Positions 21,800 through 33,000 of a stretch of DNA of 64,000 bases are shown in pieces. Under the pieces are notes generated by a model. The model had not been told where the DNA came from. It worked only from the letters and a program-made list of their open reading frames with translations, and did no database searches. This DNA comes from Termitomyces sp. T153 (taxonomy: Eukaryota; Basidiomycota; Agaricomycetes; Agaricales; Lyophyllaceae), in NCBI GenBank assembly GCA_018296165.2, contig JACKQL020000047.1, positions 62,001 through 126,000 of the forward strand, in the 5' to 3' direction. Both the position numbers and the translations under genes were made by a program. Every line of letters begins with the position of its first letter. Within the stretch, counting starts at the first letter, position 1.

Positions 21800-22905
21800 T
21801 AGCACTAGGCAACTTGGGCATACAGGTCATCCATTGCCTTCTTCAAAATCCTCCTCCAACTCAGCAGGCATGGTCCCCAGCTCTTCAGCTGTCTCAGTGG
21901 AGGGTGCACCTAGGAATGTATCAAGAAAGAGCACTCCAGCCACATCCCAGGCTGCCATGAGTTGGACAAGCAGCTCTTCTTACTCTGATGCAGAAAGGTA
22001 GTGCACCTCCAGCTCTTGCAGATAGTAACAAGCAAAGTGGCCTGCCTTCCCACAGCATTGACACAGCAGAGGAGAGGAGGACTGCTGGTGAGAAGCATCT
22101 ATATCCACCAGGACTCCTGGTGACAGCAAGCATGTGGGGGCTGGAAGGGTTGTACCTGCTCCAGGAAAGCCAGAGCATGCAGGGTCCCAGAGGGTATGGA
22201 AGGTGGAACTTGCAGGATAAACCCACTATGAGGGATGGGATCAATCAAGGGTTGAGTCTGCCACTGCTCACATGCCACCTTGTACCAGGTGTCAAGACAC
22301 TCAGCTGGCCACCCCTCAGCCATACTATTAATACAATCCATGAGAGAGGAGTAAAGTCCTTCACAGAAGGTGAGGCAGAGCTGCAGACCATCTGGATATC
22401 CAGCCTGCTTGACTAAAGCATGGAACAAATCAATGTACTCATCTAGTGTCTGCTTCCCTTGACTGTACTGGGGTTGGTCTCAAAGAACAAGAGCAGCAGA
22501 CTTGACAAGATCAAAGGGAAAGAACTTGGCTCAAAACTCCTTCTTAAACTCTGTCCAGCTGGAGAGACTCTCTGCTCCTCTTGGGTGTTGAAAGATAGGC
22601 AATTTGTAGGTTGAGGCTCAGCCCACCTTCATGTAGAATAGGACCCAGGCAATTTTCAGGGCATTGGAGGCAAAAGCTTCACCACTCAACTGGATATAGG
22701 TGATGTAAGACTGGAGGAAACATTCCCCAATCTTACTGTCCCCATCAAATACATCAGGGAGTGCAGGGCAAGGAATTTTGGAGTGGGATGCTAAAATCTC
22801 TAAGCTGGGTACAGAAAAAAACCTTGTAGCAGCTGCTGGGGGTCCAGAGGGAGGAGTAGGAGCAAGGGGGAGTCATTCCAGGAGGACCTGGAGGAAGAGG
22901 GACAC
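21800..22905 (-). pseudogene. gag main part of gypsy element C
   Basis: The minus strand reads KIPCPALPDVFDGDSKIGEC, FLQSYITYIQLSGEAFASNA, FHALVKQAGYPDGLQLCLTF and a zinc knuckle with QCCGKAGHFACYYL near 22,065-22,020, ending ELEEDFEE near 21,850. The order equals gag of element A. The 5' part of gag lies beyond a 1.2 kb insertion. Confidence 0.78.
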
Positions 22906-24134
22906 TGTCATGACCCGTCCCCTGGACCCCCGCACATCATCCAGCAACCTCCCATTCCCCAAAACCCCCGACACTCCGCCGAACTTCTGCCCATGCCCTG
23001 CGCCTATGTTGATTAGCCCCGACGCACCCTCAGCTAACTCCAACGCCTCCCTGGCTAACTCCGACGGCCCCCTGGCCAACTTTGACGCCTTCCCCGCAGC
23101 CACTGACACTTACCCTGGATCTCCCAAACCCTGAGAACCACCCCCGCTGTTCCCGATCTTTGCCACCCATCATCAACTCAACACCCTGGCTCCTCCAACC
23201 CATTCCAGAGTATCACAACAACCTCGGGGCGACCCGCGTTCCCAAATGATCCCATCAACATATCAACACAGCCCGACCCTTGATTGCAACCAACACCCGC
23301 CAACTCCATCGAGCTCCACCAAGCCCTGCCACCACAGCCGACGTACTCCAAAGTTCTCCAGTAGTCAGTATATAAGACGTCAAGTAGCTCTTCATACTCT
23401 AGTCTTGATATTACCTACCTATTGTTAATGTTACCTATGGTCTGATTGTTTTCTTTCTTGTGTTCCGTGTTCCGTGTCCTGTTTTCCTTAATCTCAGTCT
23501 CCTGGTCTAACCTCAGTCTCCCGGTCTTATCTCAGTCTCCCGGTCTTATCTCAGTCTCCCGGTCTTATCTCAGTCTCCCGGTCTTGTCTTGTCTCCATTT
23601 TGTTATCATTCCCATTATTGTTTCGTATCTCCGCTCAAATCTATTCTTGTTCCATCTCGACCCCATTTCATTTTGTCCGACGCTGTCTCGGTGACTCTGT
23701 CTGGCCGTTGTGCCCAAGTCTTCCTCAACCTTAACAACCTCACAAACTCCGCAATTACGATACGAACCCTGACACTCTTTCACCAGATCCGAACCTCACT
23801 CTTTGCTTGGTTCCAGACTCCATCAACCCCAATTGATCTTCCATCAAACCCTGGCTCCGCTCCCATTGATTGCGTAGCCTCCTACCCCTTTGTGTCTGCG
23901 AATCTCCCATATGGTCTTCTGCCTGAACCCCGCCAAGCCCATCCCATTCCTTTGCAACCCAACTTCTCCAGACCTCCCCGGACCTGTTTGGATCACACCC
24001 CACCGACTATCCGCACAAGCAATCAGTGTCCAGAACGCTTTCGAGTGTCCGGTTGCCAGTGCAAGGGGAATTACACCCACCTAGTAAGGACTCGCCCAGT
24101 GCAGCTGAGCCCCCATGGTCAGCGGAACCTGACA
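22906..24134. mobile_element. Young solo LTR-like insertion, 1229 bp, TSD GACAC
   Basis: It begins TGTCATGACCCG and ends GGAACCTGACA, is flanked by the 5 bp direct repeat GACAC (22,901-22,905 and 24,135-24,139), and interrupts the gag of element C; gag reading continues across the empty site. A TATA box (GTATATAAGACG) lies near 23,368. No recognisable protein is encoded, so a solo LTR is the simplest view. Unlike the surrounding debris it is rich in CpG, which suggests recent arrival or escape from methylation. Confidence 0.82.
23500..23590 (+). repeat. Tandem repeat inside the solo LTR (~19 bp unit)
   Basis: The unit CTCAGTCTCCCGGTCTTAT is repeated about four times, with a first degenerate copy upstream. 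It lies ~135 bp after the TATA box, where R/U5-like sequence would be expected. Confidence 0.8.
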
Positions 24135-24139
24135 GACAC

Positions 24140-24400
24140 TGCTTTGGTGGTTTGACATAGTCCAGTGAGTTCAGCAGTGTGGAAGGTAAGGGAAGCTTGG
24201 GCAAGTTGAACCTGCATCTCTAGGGACAACAAATGACTCCAGGCATTGTCCTGGGGGCTTGAAGCATCAGGGGGAGGTGCTGAAGGAGTTGGTTGGGTCA
24301 TAGGAGGAACACAGGAGGTGGCAAGACACTGGTGGGGGAGAAACCTTTTGAAGAACCAAATAGAAACTCTGGAAATTGAAAAGGGGGGTCCCAGACTGTA
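24140..24400 (-). pseudogene. gag 5' end of gypsy element C
   Basis: After the LTR the minus strand reads MTQPTPSAPPPDASSPQDNA and LEMQVQLAQASLTFHTAELT, collinear with the start of gag in element A. It is cut at 24,139 by the solo LTR. Confidence 0.75.
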
Positions 24401-24418
24401 TCTAGAGACTTGTTCTGC

Positions 24419-24974
24419 TGTAAGGGCAAGCTCTGGAGGCTGTGGCTCAATCACACAACTGGCAGAGGGAGATCCAAAGTCTATCCAGCATCTACAAGAA
24501 GTTCTAGAGTCCTAGCTACTCACCTGGCAGAGGGAGATCCAAAGAGAACAAGTCTAATGATTCCTAATGCCAGTGTTCAGAAAATTTACTCTAGAGCTTC
24601 TGAGATAAAAACACTCAACAACAAGCAAATCTGAAGTCCCACCCACAGGTGGAAATCCATTGTAAATGGCCTCAATCTCCAGACTCCTGACACATGACTG
24701 CACACAAATATAACCAAAGATAGCCCTTGGTTGCAAGTACCTGTGACCTAAGAATGGAAGGTCTACAATGAGCAGTGGTCCCATAATAAAAGAAACAATC
24801 TCAGGGTCTGATAAGAGGCCATGTGGAAGGGCAATACTTGTCTGAATCATGGACAGAGAACCAGTGCAGCCTGAGGGCTGAAACTGGAACCAGCAGACAG
24901 GGAAAGCAAAGGAGAATACAGAAAACCATATGGAGGGAGAACCAGACAGAGGAGGAATGGGACATCCCCTGGCA
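24419..24974 (-). repeat. Gypsy 5' LTR of element C, 556 bp
   Basis: Minus-strand ends are TGCCAGGGGATGTCCC (24,974; the expected TGTCAG carries one change) and GCCCTTACA (24,419). Length and boxes match the LTR at 6928-7481. The gag start follows on its inner side. Its outer side lies in a copia gag relic. Confidence 0.8.
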
Positions 24975-25190
24975 TTCACAGCTTTCCAGTCAGCATCAGA
25001 CATTCCCTCAGGCTTTGCCTCAGACAGCTTCAAAGGCTGCTCCTCATCACCTGTGACAATAAGGCAAAGGTATTTGGATTGCAATGTGGCCTTCATGTGT
25101 TCAGCCACAGAGCATAGTTTTTGCCATTGAGCTTAGGAAACTTGAAGGCATCTCCACTACTGGAGTTGAGTAGACCACTAGCAGGGCCCA
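24975..25190 (-). pseudogene. Ty1/copia gag N-terminal fragment
   Basis: The minus strand reads SSSGDAFKFPKLNGKNYALW and, after a one-base frame change, AEHMKATLQSKYLCLIVTGD with DADWKAVNAR. The 'FxKLNGxNYxxWxxxMKAxL' pattern is the N-terminal region of copia Gag polyproteins. It ends exactly where the gypsy LTR begins, so the gypsy element probably inserted into this copia copy. No other part of the copia element is seen nearby. Confidence 0.7.
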
Positions 25191-25929
25191 TAACCTGACA
25201 AACAGGTGTGTCAGAAAGGTGTGGGAAAGTTCAAACTCAGCACAGCAGAGCAGTAGACAAGAAATCCCAGTATAGTTTTTGGGCTGCAGTTCAACAAGAA
25301 TAGTTTATGTATTAGATATGAAAAATACAGAGTGATTGTGACTATAAGCTCACTTGGAGTTCAACAGGAATAGTTGAACTCCAATGAGTCAAACATGCAT
25401 GGAAAACATTGCTATCTTTGCATATGTTGCATGGCATAGGTCCCAATAAGATGATTGAGGAACCAAATGATCACACATACAGTGAGTACTTTCATCAAGA
25501 GATCATTTCTCAAGTGGTGGAATTAGAAATAGCTGAGAAGTTGGATGCCATTGATGCAATTGAAATAGATGATTTGGACAATGAAGATGACAATTCTGAT
25601 GGAGATGTTTGATGTGCAGGGGTCATTATGCTCTGTGAGAAACTCAAAAGGTTATGTGTTAAGTATGGAGACTCTAATTTACTCCTTAAACTTCCAAAGC
25701 AATTGCAGAATTTCAGAGTGCAACTGCATAGAAAACAGATGGCAGAGAGCAAACATAGAGATACTTTAGTAGTATCTAGCTAGATACATAATGGTGTTGA
25801 ACAATGTCACACATTTGGCTGAGGTCACAGTCTGTCACAGAATGTGATGTATTCTTGTTATGCATAAATCTCATAATTGCATAGGTTATGGGCCAGTCTC
25901 AGTGCTATGTATTATGAAAATATCAATTG
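25191..25929. other. CpG-poor stretch with one small acidic frame
   Basis: On the plus strand 25,409-25,612 encodes 67 residues ending in the acidic run IDDLDNEDDNSDGDV. I cannot assign it; short acidic tails of this kind occur in transposase relics. Nothing else is recognisable. Confidence 0.35.
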
Positions 25930-26065
25930 TATGTGCCTATGTACTGAGACATGGGGCCCCAATGATTCTGGGATACCAGCTCCAAATTCTTCTGCCTGCC
26001 TGGGTGTCCAGCCATTCAGGAGTTGTGCTGCTGCCTCATAATTCATTGACAGAGCTCTGGAATGT
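25930..26065 (-). pseudogene. Gypsy integrase zinc-finger fragment
   Basis: The minus strand reads a degraded HxxxxAGHPGRxKxLELVSxNxW pattern, the N-terminal zinc-binding part of Ty3/gypsy integrase. It is homologous to the block at 18,570-18,700. It is an isolated scrap. Confidence 0.6.
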
Positions 26066-26909
26066 TGGGTATACAGATGCATCCTCAGAAGGTCAGGAAT
26101 CCATCATATAGAGCCTACTCATTTGTATGTATTGACTTGACTCTGCTGGCCTGTTGAATCTGTATGGCATGAACAGTGTGATAGTGCCATCCGGCATACA
26201 ATCATAGACCTCACTCTGATATGAACTTTGTATTGATGATAGAACTACAAACACATCTCAACAGGTAGTGGACAGGTTGAACAACTGAGGCATGGAGAGT
26301 GCAATGACTTAGTCACGGCACCATTGCCTCCAGACCAAAAAGCTTGAGACCAACTGACAAGTGCAAGAAGTCTCAGTTTTGAGTTCTGCCCCTGTTCAGC
26401 CACGGGGGGGTTTTAATGGGTATTGTCAAAGTGATTGGGTCCCACATGACCGTACCAATAGTGTGCTGAAATGCATATCCTCCCTGGTTTAATAACCACC
26501 CTTGCTGGGGTTTCCATTCCCTGGCACAACTGCGGGCCCTGGGGAAACGACCTTGTTGTCAGCTACCTGGAAACGGGTAACGCTCCACCAAAAAAAAAAG
26601 TAAAAAAACAATTGAGACACCGATGTGAACAATGTGAAAGATGTCCACCGGCTGGTTTCATGATATATCCTCCAGAACCATAACACTTGACCCCAAGAAA
26701 AAGATCACGATTTATTGTGTCAGCAGCTGGCCGGGGTGGATAAGTCACAGGCCCTGAGGGGTGGAAGAGGTGTAACTGCCAGCAATCTTGCGAACCATTG
26801 CAAGTTATTGTCTGTCTACTTTTTAGTTACCATCTTGTCAATAAATTATTAGTCACCATCCTAGTCAATCAATTATTCAACTGCATGTTCTCTGATCGTC
26901 ACGGATTCC
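26066..26909. other. Transition from repeat debris to gene block
   Basis: CpG content rises from about 26,390 on. No gene is recognised between 26,066 and the stop codon of the next gene at 26,910. Confidence 0.45.
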
Positions 26910-28448
26910 CTAGGCCTCCTCTTTCCTTATCAGCTGAACACTAAGAGAATCCACGACCCCTTGCAACTTTGTATTCCCACCCAACCTTTGTATCTCCTTT
27001 CGCATCTGCGCCTCGAGCGTCTCAAGTACTGCAAACGTATACTCAAAAGATTTTGTGTGTGTTCGCATATATTCGATAGTATGATTCTTTAAGGTCGGTG
27101 ACGTAGGTCGTTTCTGAAGGACATCTATAGATTTTCATTTGAATGAATATGGATGTTGATATGGGTAGGAGAAATGACGTACTGAGAACCTGACGATTAG
27201 TCTCGTCTGCATTGATACTATGTACTACAGGGAAGGAGAATTTGCCTTCAGTGAGATCCTCGGCGAAACCTTTGTTCTTCGTGTACTAGAAACAAAAAAG
27301 GAGAGTATGGGTTAGACATTGATTTCTTTGCACGATTATACACCGCAGGCGCCTGATCCCAGGTTTTCTTCGCATTTGCCAGATAAAAGAGAATGGACAA
27401 ATGAGATTGGGGCCGAGATCGAGCCCTTCGGACAGAAGAGAAGGACGTACCTCTGTGCCGAGAAGATTCATCAGATCGTCCCGGATCTGGAAATATATCC
27501 CGATGAGGTTGACGAGGGGTACATAGTCCCTACCACCGCTCAGAACGACCACTTGCTGGGGAAATGGGGAAAGTCAACCTACACATCGACGTTGTTTGTC
27601 GAACACGCCATCATCAGCTTTATACCAATGCGTAGGAGGCCACCCGTCTCTATACACAATATATCAGTTTACATAAGTGCGTGTTGTTGAGAATCAAGAC
27701 GCACAAGTACTCACTGTTGTTCACCATGGAGAGATATTCATCCTCTGTCGGGCATTGAAGGGAGTCACGCCAGAAAATCTCAAGGCCTTGCCCACGATGC
27801 AAGGAGAGAAGCTCCTCTGTTGCGAAGTCATCATCTTTGGGTTGGATGTAAAACATACAGGGTACACACCATTCACGATGACATCGAGCTTCTGATCTCG
27901 GCCGGACTCGAAGGAGTCTTGGTCCCGGAGGCGAAAGAGTTCTTGATACGCAAGGAAGAAAACATAGTTTGCAGTGTTGATTGTTTGAGGGACCCCATAG
28001 ATCTTGTGTGCGACTATAAAATGTGAGGTAAATGACGATTAGGTAGCTAGAATAATATACCTGGTTGGCCTCTGCGGAGTTGCGAATTATCCTCAATGTC
28101 ATCTACTCTGTTTGATGTCACATGTGAGATTTGTTGATACCAAATGACAAATAGAGAAAATTACCCACAACAGACTTGCTGAATGCAACATGCTCACCAG
28201 ACGCGAGATGACGGCGAGCTTCGGAGTAGGGACTTCGAGCCAGAGATTGAATGCCTCGATGAGTCGGCCGCGGATATCCTTGCCTGGATTTGAAGTTATA
28301 TACGTATATGGCTCTAACAGAGTCTTTCCAGATTTTCAATACAGTAATGAGCCTCAAAGACTTGCACAGATGAACTTACAGCTTCTTTCTGCGGAGACCA
28401 GCAGGAATAGGATTCTAATTTGGAAAGGATGTTATCATATTGTGCCAT
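26910..28448 (-). CDS. GGPPS: Geranylgeranyl diphosphate synthase (trans-prenyltransferase)
   Basis: It adds isopentenyl units to make the C20 diphosphate used for protein prenylation, carotenoids and diterpenes. Nine exons give an uninterrupted 326-residue protein, normal for fungal GGPPS: 28,448-28,380, 28,323-28,169, 28,107-28,061, 28,013-27,870, 27,816-27,715, 27,649-27,583, 27,529-27,451, 27,285-27,183 and 27,124-26,910. The first Asp-rich motif is [12 protein letters not shown]; its neighbours are [20 protein letters not shown] and [35 protein letters not shown] is the conserved helix, and [12 protein letters not shown] the second Asp-rich motif, here with Leu where Tyr is usual. [11 protein letters not shown] is also present. 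The first acceptor (AAG) is weak and chosen for frame and homology. All other junctions are GT..AG. Confidence 0.93.
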
Positions 28449-30023
28449 ATTTGTCAGAAGATAGCAGTAGAATCCTCCGAAGACTTCAGATACAAGAGAA
28501 ATTATCTTCGTTGCAAAACAAGACCAAGGGTAAGTGTGATCCGGCAAGTGAAGCTAGTAGTATGGGTAAAGCTATCAGAGAATAAATTGTACACAAGATA
28601 AAGGGGTTAGTGATTGATGGTCAAAGTAGAAATGCGAAAACTCAGATAAGATGATAAAAGATGGATAAAAGCAAGAACGTCACATGGTGGCGGTGTCGCG
28701 CACGAAATTTCTATTTTCGCGGTCACGAATAGGTACAGTGATTAAGTTATAACTACGGAAAGTTCTTGGCCTGATGGGATTCCGACTTTTCGTCAACTAT
28801 GTAATTCCGAAGCGTAACGAAGCCGAGGATGATGCTGGTAAATGGCGGGAAGTAAGTTGTTGGCGAAGTTATATACCACTATCCACCATACCAGAAAAGT
28901 TACTGTCCATTGCGGCTAGCAAATTCCGTCCACGCTTACTTGTTCTTGTGCTTTGAAGCTTTCAGGAACTTACTTCCTTTCGTCTCGTGTAACCCTACAA
29001 CCACCTGACCAACCAAAAAATCCTCCTGGAACTCCACTTAATCTCTATTTCTATTTTCCTCCCCATAACCATTGCTTCTGCTTCTGTACTCCGTCCTCTT
29101 CCTTATTCGCAGTTTCTCTCGGCACCGAGAACCTTACCTATCGGATCGGCACAAACAGGGACACCACCTCACGGACACCCCATTGGTCACATCGACGCCC
29201 ACATCCTGGATGAGGCAGAGCATGTCGTGTAGGCCGGTTGGGTCGTCCATGAAAGCGGTTTAACAAGGGGAGGGGAAGAGTTTTGGATTCGAGCGATGGC
29301 AGTCTGCGCTAGTGCTGGGTTTTCTCCTGAGCGGAGAAGATGAGGGCGGAGGGAGAGGGAAGACCTGGCGGACATCAGCGGCGGCGCCGTGGATTAGTTG
29401 GGTGTGGGGTCGCCCTATGTGCGAAGATAAGTAGGAAATGCACTTTGCGTACCCCGCGCAGACAATACCATGAATACTCGGTCTCTCCGAGTCCATGTCA
29501 ACATAAAATAGAGCCCTTTGAAAACTTTAGTTACTATTAGTAGCTGGATCAGGGACAGTGTGGATTTGGACGAGCTTTTCACTGAAAAGAAGAGAAGAGA
29601 GAAGATGACAAACGCTGACACCTCCGTGTTTGGGGCAACTTCCGACTCTACAAATCAATCACATTCTCTTCACTATTCCTTGAAGGACGCAATGTCGTTG
29701 AACGGTGTGAGCAAGCATGGGTGCACATCAGGATGCCGGCAACATGATTGCCTCCAAGGAATAAGTTTATTCTCCGAGTCGGATCGATATACCTACATAT
29801 TCTGGTAGTGACTTAAAATTAATACCAACCCTCGCAATTTTCCTCTCTGACCTCGAAGCACACCTGGGTCAGAGGCTGGCTAACTAGCCAGTAAAATCGT
29901 GAGGGTCTGGTGCGCTTGAAGCCGCACTATGGGTGCTGGATCTTTTCTGGTGGATAACAGCAGCATGTAGAATAATATGCAAGGCTAATGACAATAACAG
30001 ATGAACAGATTTTGAACTTTATA
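28449..30023. other. Intergenic, no supported gene
   Basis: Upstream of the GGPPS start and downstream of GCN1. Short open stretches on both strands (for example around 29,190-29,500) show no homology I can name. CpG is normal. Confidence 0.45.
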
Positions 30024-33000
30024 CTAGAAGAGACCGTCAAGACTTTGGTCTCCCAGCTCTTTAAGAAGGTCTCGTGCCTCCCGAGATGGACGTGCAATGA
30101 CCGGTTTTTCGTTGCCGATTGATTGTAGAACCTTCTGGGCGACGTTCCTAAGCAAAGAAAGCTTCTGGAATACGTTTGGCTGAACATCATCAGCTTCTTG
30201 GTCTGGCGTCAAGACCGCAAGGATAATGTGTGCCCCTAACATAGTTTGTGGTGTGCCCGCGACAAGGTGTGACCTGCGCCAACGCCATAATTAGCTGAAA
30301 TACCGGAGGAAAAAGTGTATTGCTTACATCACCATCGGTCGCAACAGCTCGGGAGAATCTGACAGCGAGGACACAAGTTCTCCAATGGCCTGTGTATAGG
30401 TTTCTGACAAAGTCTTCAGCAGGGAGGTCTGTTAATCAGGTACGACAATGGCGTACCTCCATGAATTTCTTTGAATGCATCCATAACTAGTTCGACGCAT
30501 AACTCTCGAGCTTGTTCTCCGATGTTCTTTGAGGCACTCCTCACCACAGTAGCAAGTGCACGCACAAGACTACTCGCAATCGCCTCACCATTACCCTTCA
30601 CGCCGGTGATCAGCTCCGTGATAACAGGGTCCACTCGTGGCTGGTGCCTCATCAAGCCACCTAGAGCTTCCGCCGCCTTATTCCGCACCACAACGCTCGC
30701 CGGGTCACTCGCGCTTTTGATGAACGTCCGCTGAAGTTGTGGGAAGAATGGCTTCACAAATGCGGGGATGCATCTCAACATCGTGGCCAGTGCACTGAGG
30801 ATGGCCGTCTTGACAGCGGGAGGGTACGTCGTCGCTTGCGTTGCAACGCGGATGAGAGGTCCGGTGAATGGCACCACGAAGGGCTTGATCGCGCTCTCCT
30901 CCGTACGCTCAACGAGATCACCAATAGCATAAGCAGCCTGCTCCCGTTGTTCGTTGCTGCCTGTAGTAAGGCCTGCAATGATAATGGGCACCATGGGGGC
31001 AACGCCTTTGGGGAGACTGAAGCCTGGTACAGTCTGCCCAGGTCCACCGGTCGATTCAATACTGCGGCGAAGGGTCACAACAAGAGGCTCGAGCTCGTCT
31101 TTGGACACAGATTTGACAAATATATCAAAGGCTTCCAAAGCGGCGGTATGAACTTCAACTTGTGAGTCCTCGAGAGATGAGACGAGTTGTCGAACCCAGT
31201 CGACACGGTATAGTGATGAGTCCAGCTCGGATACTTCACAGAAGGCAGCGAAAAACTTGCAGCCGCTGACACGCCGTTTTGGAGATTCGTTTTTGATCCT
31301 ACAGGGCGAGACACAATAAGAAGGATCAACTTGAATGCCTTCCAGAAAACGTACCATCCGAGAAGAGTGAGCATAAGAGTGTTCAGACCTTCAGGATCGG
31401 AAATAGAAGCGAGAAGGGAGCGCAGAGTCTCGCCCAAAGCCTCTTGCAGCTCTTCATCTTTGTTATCTTCCCGTGTTTTGACGAGGGGATTCAAGATAGC
31501 AGTCAGCCGTCGACTCAAGGCATTTCCTGCAACAGTCACTAAGGATGCTAGAGCACGAACGTTGAAGACGGTCATTGGGAGCGCCGTTAGAGTAGGAATG
31601 AGGACTGGGAATACTGTAGAAGCTCGGATCTGTTGAAAGCCAGTCAGAAATTGTAGATGCTGAAATAGCAGTCACGCACACTCATAACTTCGCGCAGAGC
31701 TTGAAGAGCAGTACCTGACCCCTTGCCAGGCTGACGAAGGGCCTCCAGTAGAGTAGGAATGGTTTGGTCAATGGCCATTGCTCCAAGATGCTCTTGCAGA
31801 ACATCAAATGCCTTTGCAGCCGCCGAGCGAACATTTGCCTCATCATCGACCAGCGACACACGAACAATGGAGATGATCTCATCTTCGTGTCCTTCACGCT
31901 GTGATTCAGTTGTACTCTCCCTGTCATAGGCGGGTCAACGGTAGAAATAAATGTGGTTGTAAGCACTTACATTATTTCGCTTAACATCAGGCAGACACCT
32001 TCTCGAGTGCGAGAATCCGGGGAGGTGGATTTTTCCTGTAGAATTGAGATAATAGCAGCCAATATCTTCTCCCCGAACTTGCGACTGATTTCTGTCGTGG
32101 TGCGGACGGCAGTCTGTTGATATTGGATTTGTAAGCACAACCACAGCAGATAAAAAAGTCGTACCTCTTCTTGGTCGGCTTCGTTACTGGAGATCAACAA
32201 CACAAGCTGGTTGAGAAGTTCGGGAAGTAGTTCGCGAACTATTGAGTCATTAGAGATTATATTCAGGATATAGATATGTTCATACCAGTGCGAGGCGTGT
32301 TATGGACAAGGGCCTGCCAAATCTGAGTAGAAGTTTGGCGAACCACAAGAACACCATCTTGGCGAACGATATACAGCGCAGCGAGAATGCGATCACGACG
32401 CTCTGGACCGAGAACTTCACCAAGAGCGCGCCGTGAAGACTCAGCAGTTGTGGCTTCAACGACATCTTCTTCACCAATCTCAGAAGTTTTGCCAGAGATG
32501 CCCGATACCTTGAAGAGGAGCTCGCCGACGAGGGTTACAGATGATTGCTGTGAGGGCAAAGGCACTCTCAGTATAATAACATTCCATTCAAATGGACAAA
32601 ACTTACGCGGATACGCCAACCAGCATCAAACATGCCTTGTTCAAGCTCTGGTAGGAGTAGATCAATGGCTTTAGTCGAGTAATTATTAACGACCATTCTT
32701 CCAGCACGCATAGCGGCCTCCCTAACATATTCTTCCGTATCAGATAGACCACTAAGAATTGGGGAAATGATCTTTGGAAGATGAGGCTGGAAGCGCGTGC
32801 CAAATGTTGCAGGTAAGAACACGAGTAGAGACATGAATCCTTCTCGAACTGTTGGGCGGGGCGATTGGGCATTGGTGATAATATCCGGGAGGAGACCCTC
32901 AAGACGTTCCATCCCAAGGCCGGCCAAAACTTCACTAAGACCTTGGGCTGCGCCTTGGCGATCAACACCAGATGTATCGGTCTTGAGCGTCCGTAGAAGA

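Larger units (their letters stand above)
17420..24974 (-). mobile_element. Gypsy element C, rearranged and with two later insertions
   Basis: Read from high to low coordinates: 5' LTR (24,974-24,419), gag (24,350-24,140 and 22,905-21,800), protease and RT start in an inverted block (21,797-20,690), RT (20,690-20,241 and 19,752-19,400), RNase H (19,304-18,800), integrase (18,700-17,650) and a damaged chromodomain (17,640-17,420). Two solo LTRs split it (22,906-24,134 and 19,753-20,240). No 3' LTR is seen; the end abuts the plus-strand fragment at 17,405. Stops occur throughout. Confidence 0.8.

Noticed and set aside
23500..23590. CRISPR-like array because of regular repeats
   Set aside because: Units are ~19 bp, directly adjacent without spacers, inside an LTR-like element of a fungal genome.
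23589..24155. 188-codon frame inside the CpG-rich insertion as a gene
   Set aside because: It lies within a TG..CA-bounded insertion with a target duplication, begins at a repeat array, runs across the insertion boundary and has no recognised domain.
29187..29500. Minus-strand frames between GGPPS and GCN1 as a gene
   Set aside because: No homology, no consistent splicing and low-complexity Pro/Ser content.
30471..31165. Plus-strand frames of 87 and 142 codons opposite GCN1
   Set aside because: They are antisense shadows of the long GCN1 exons and carry no recognisable domain.
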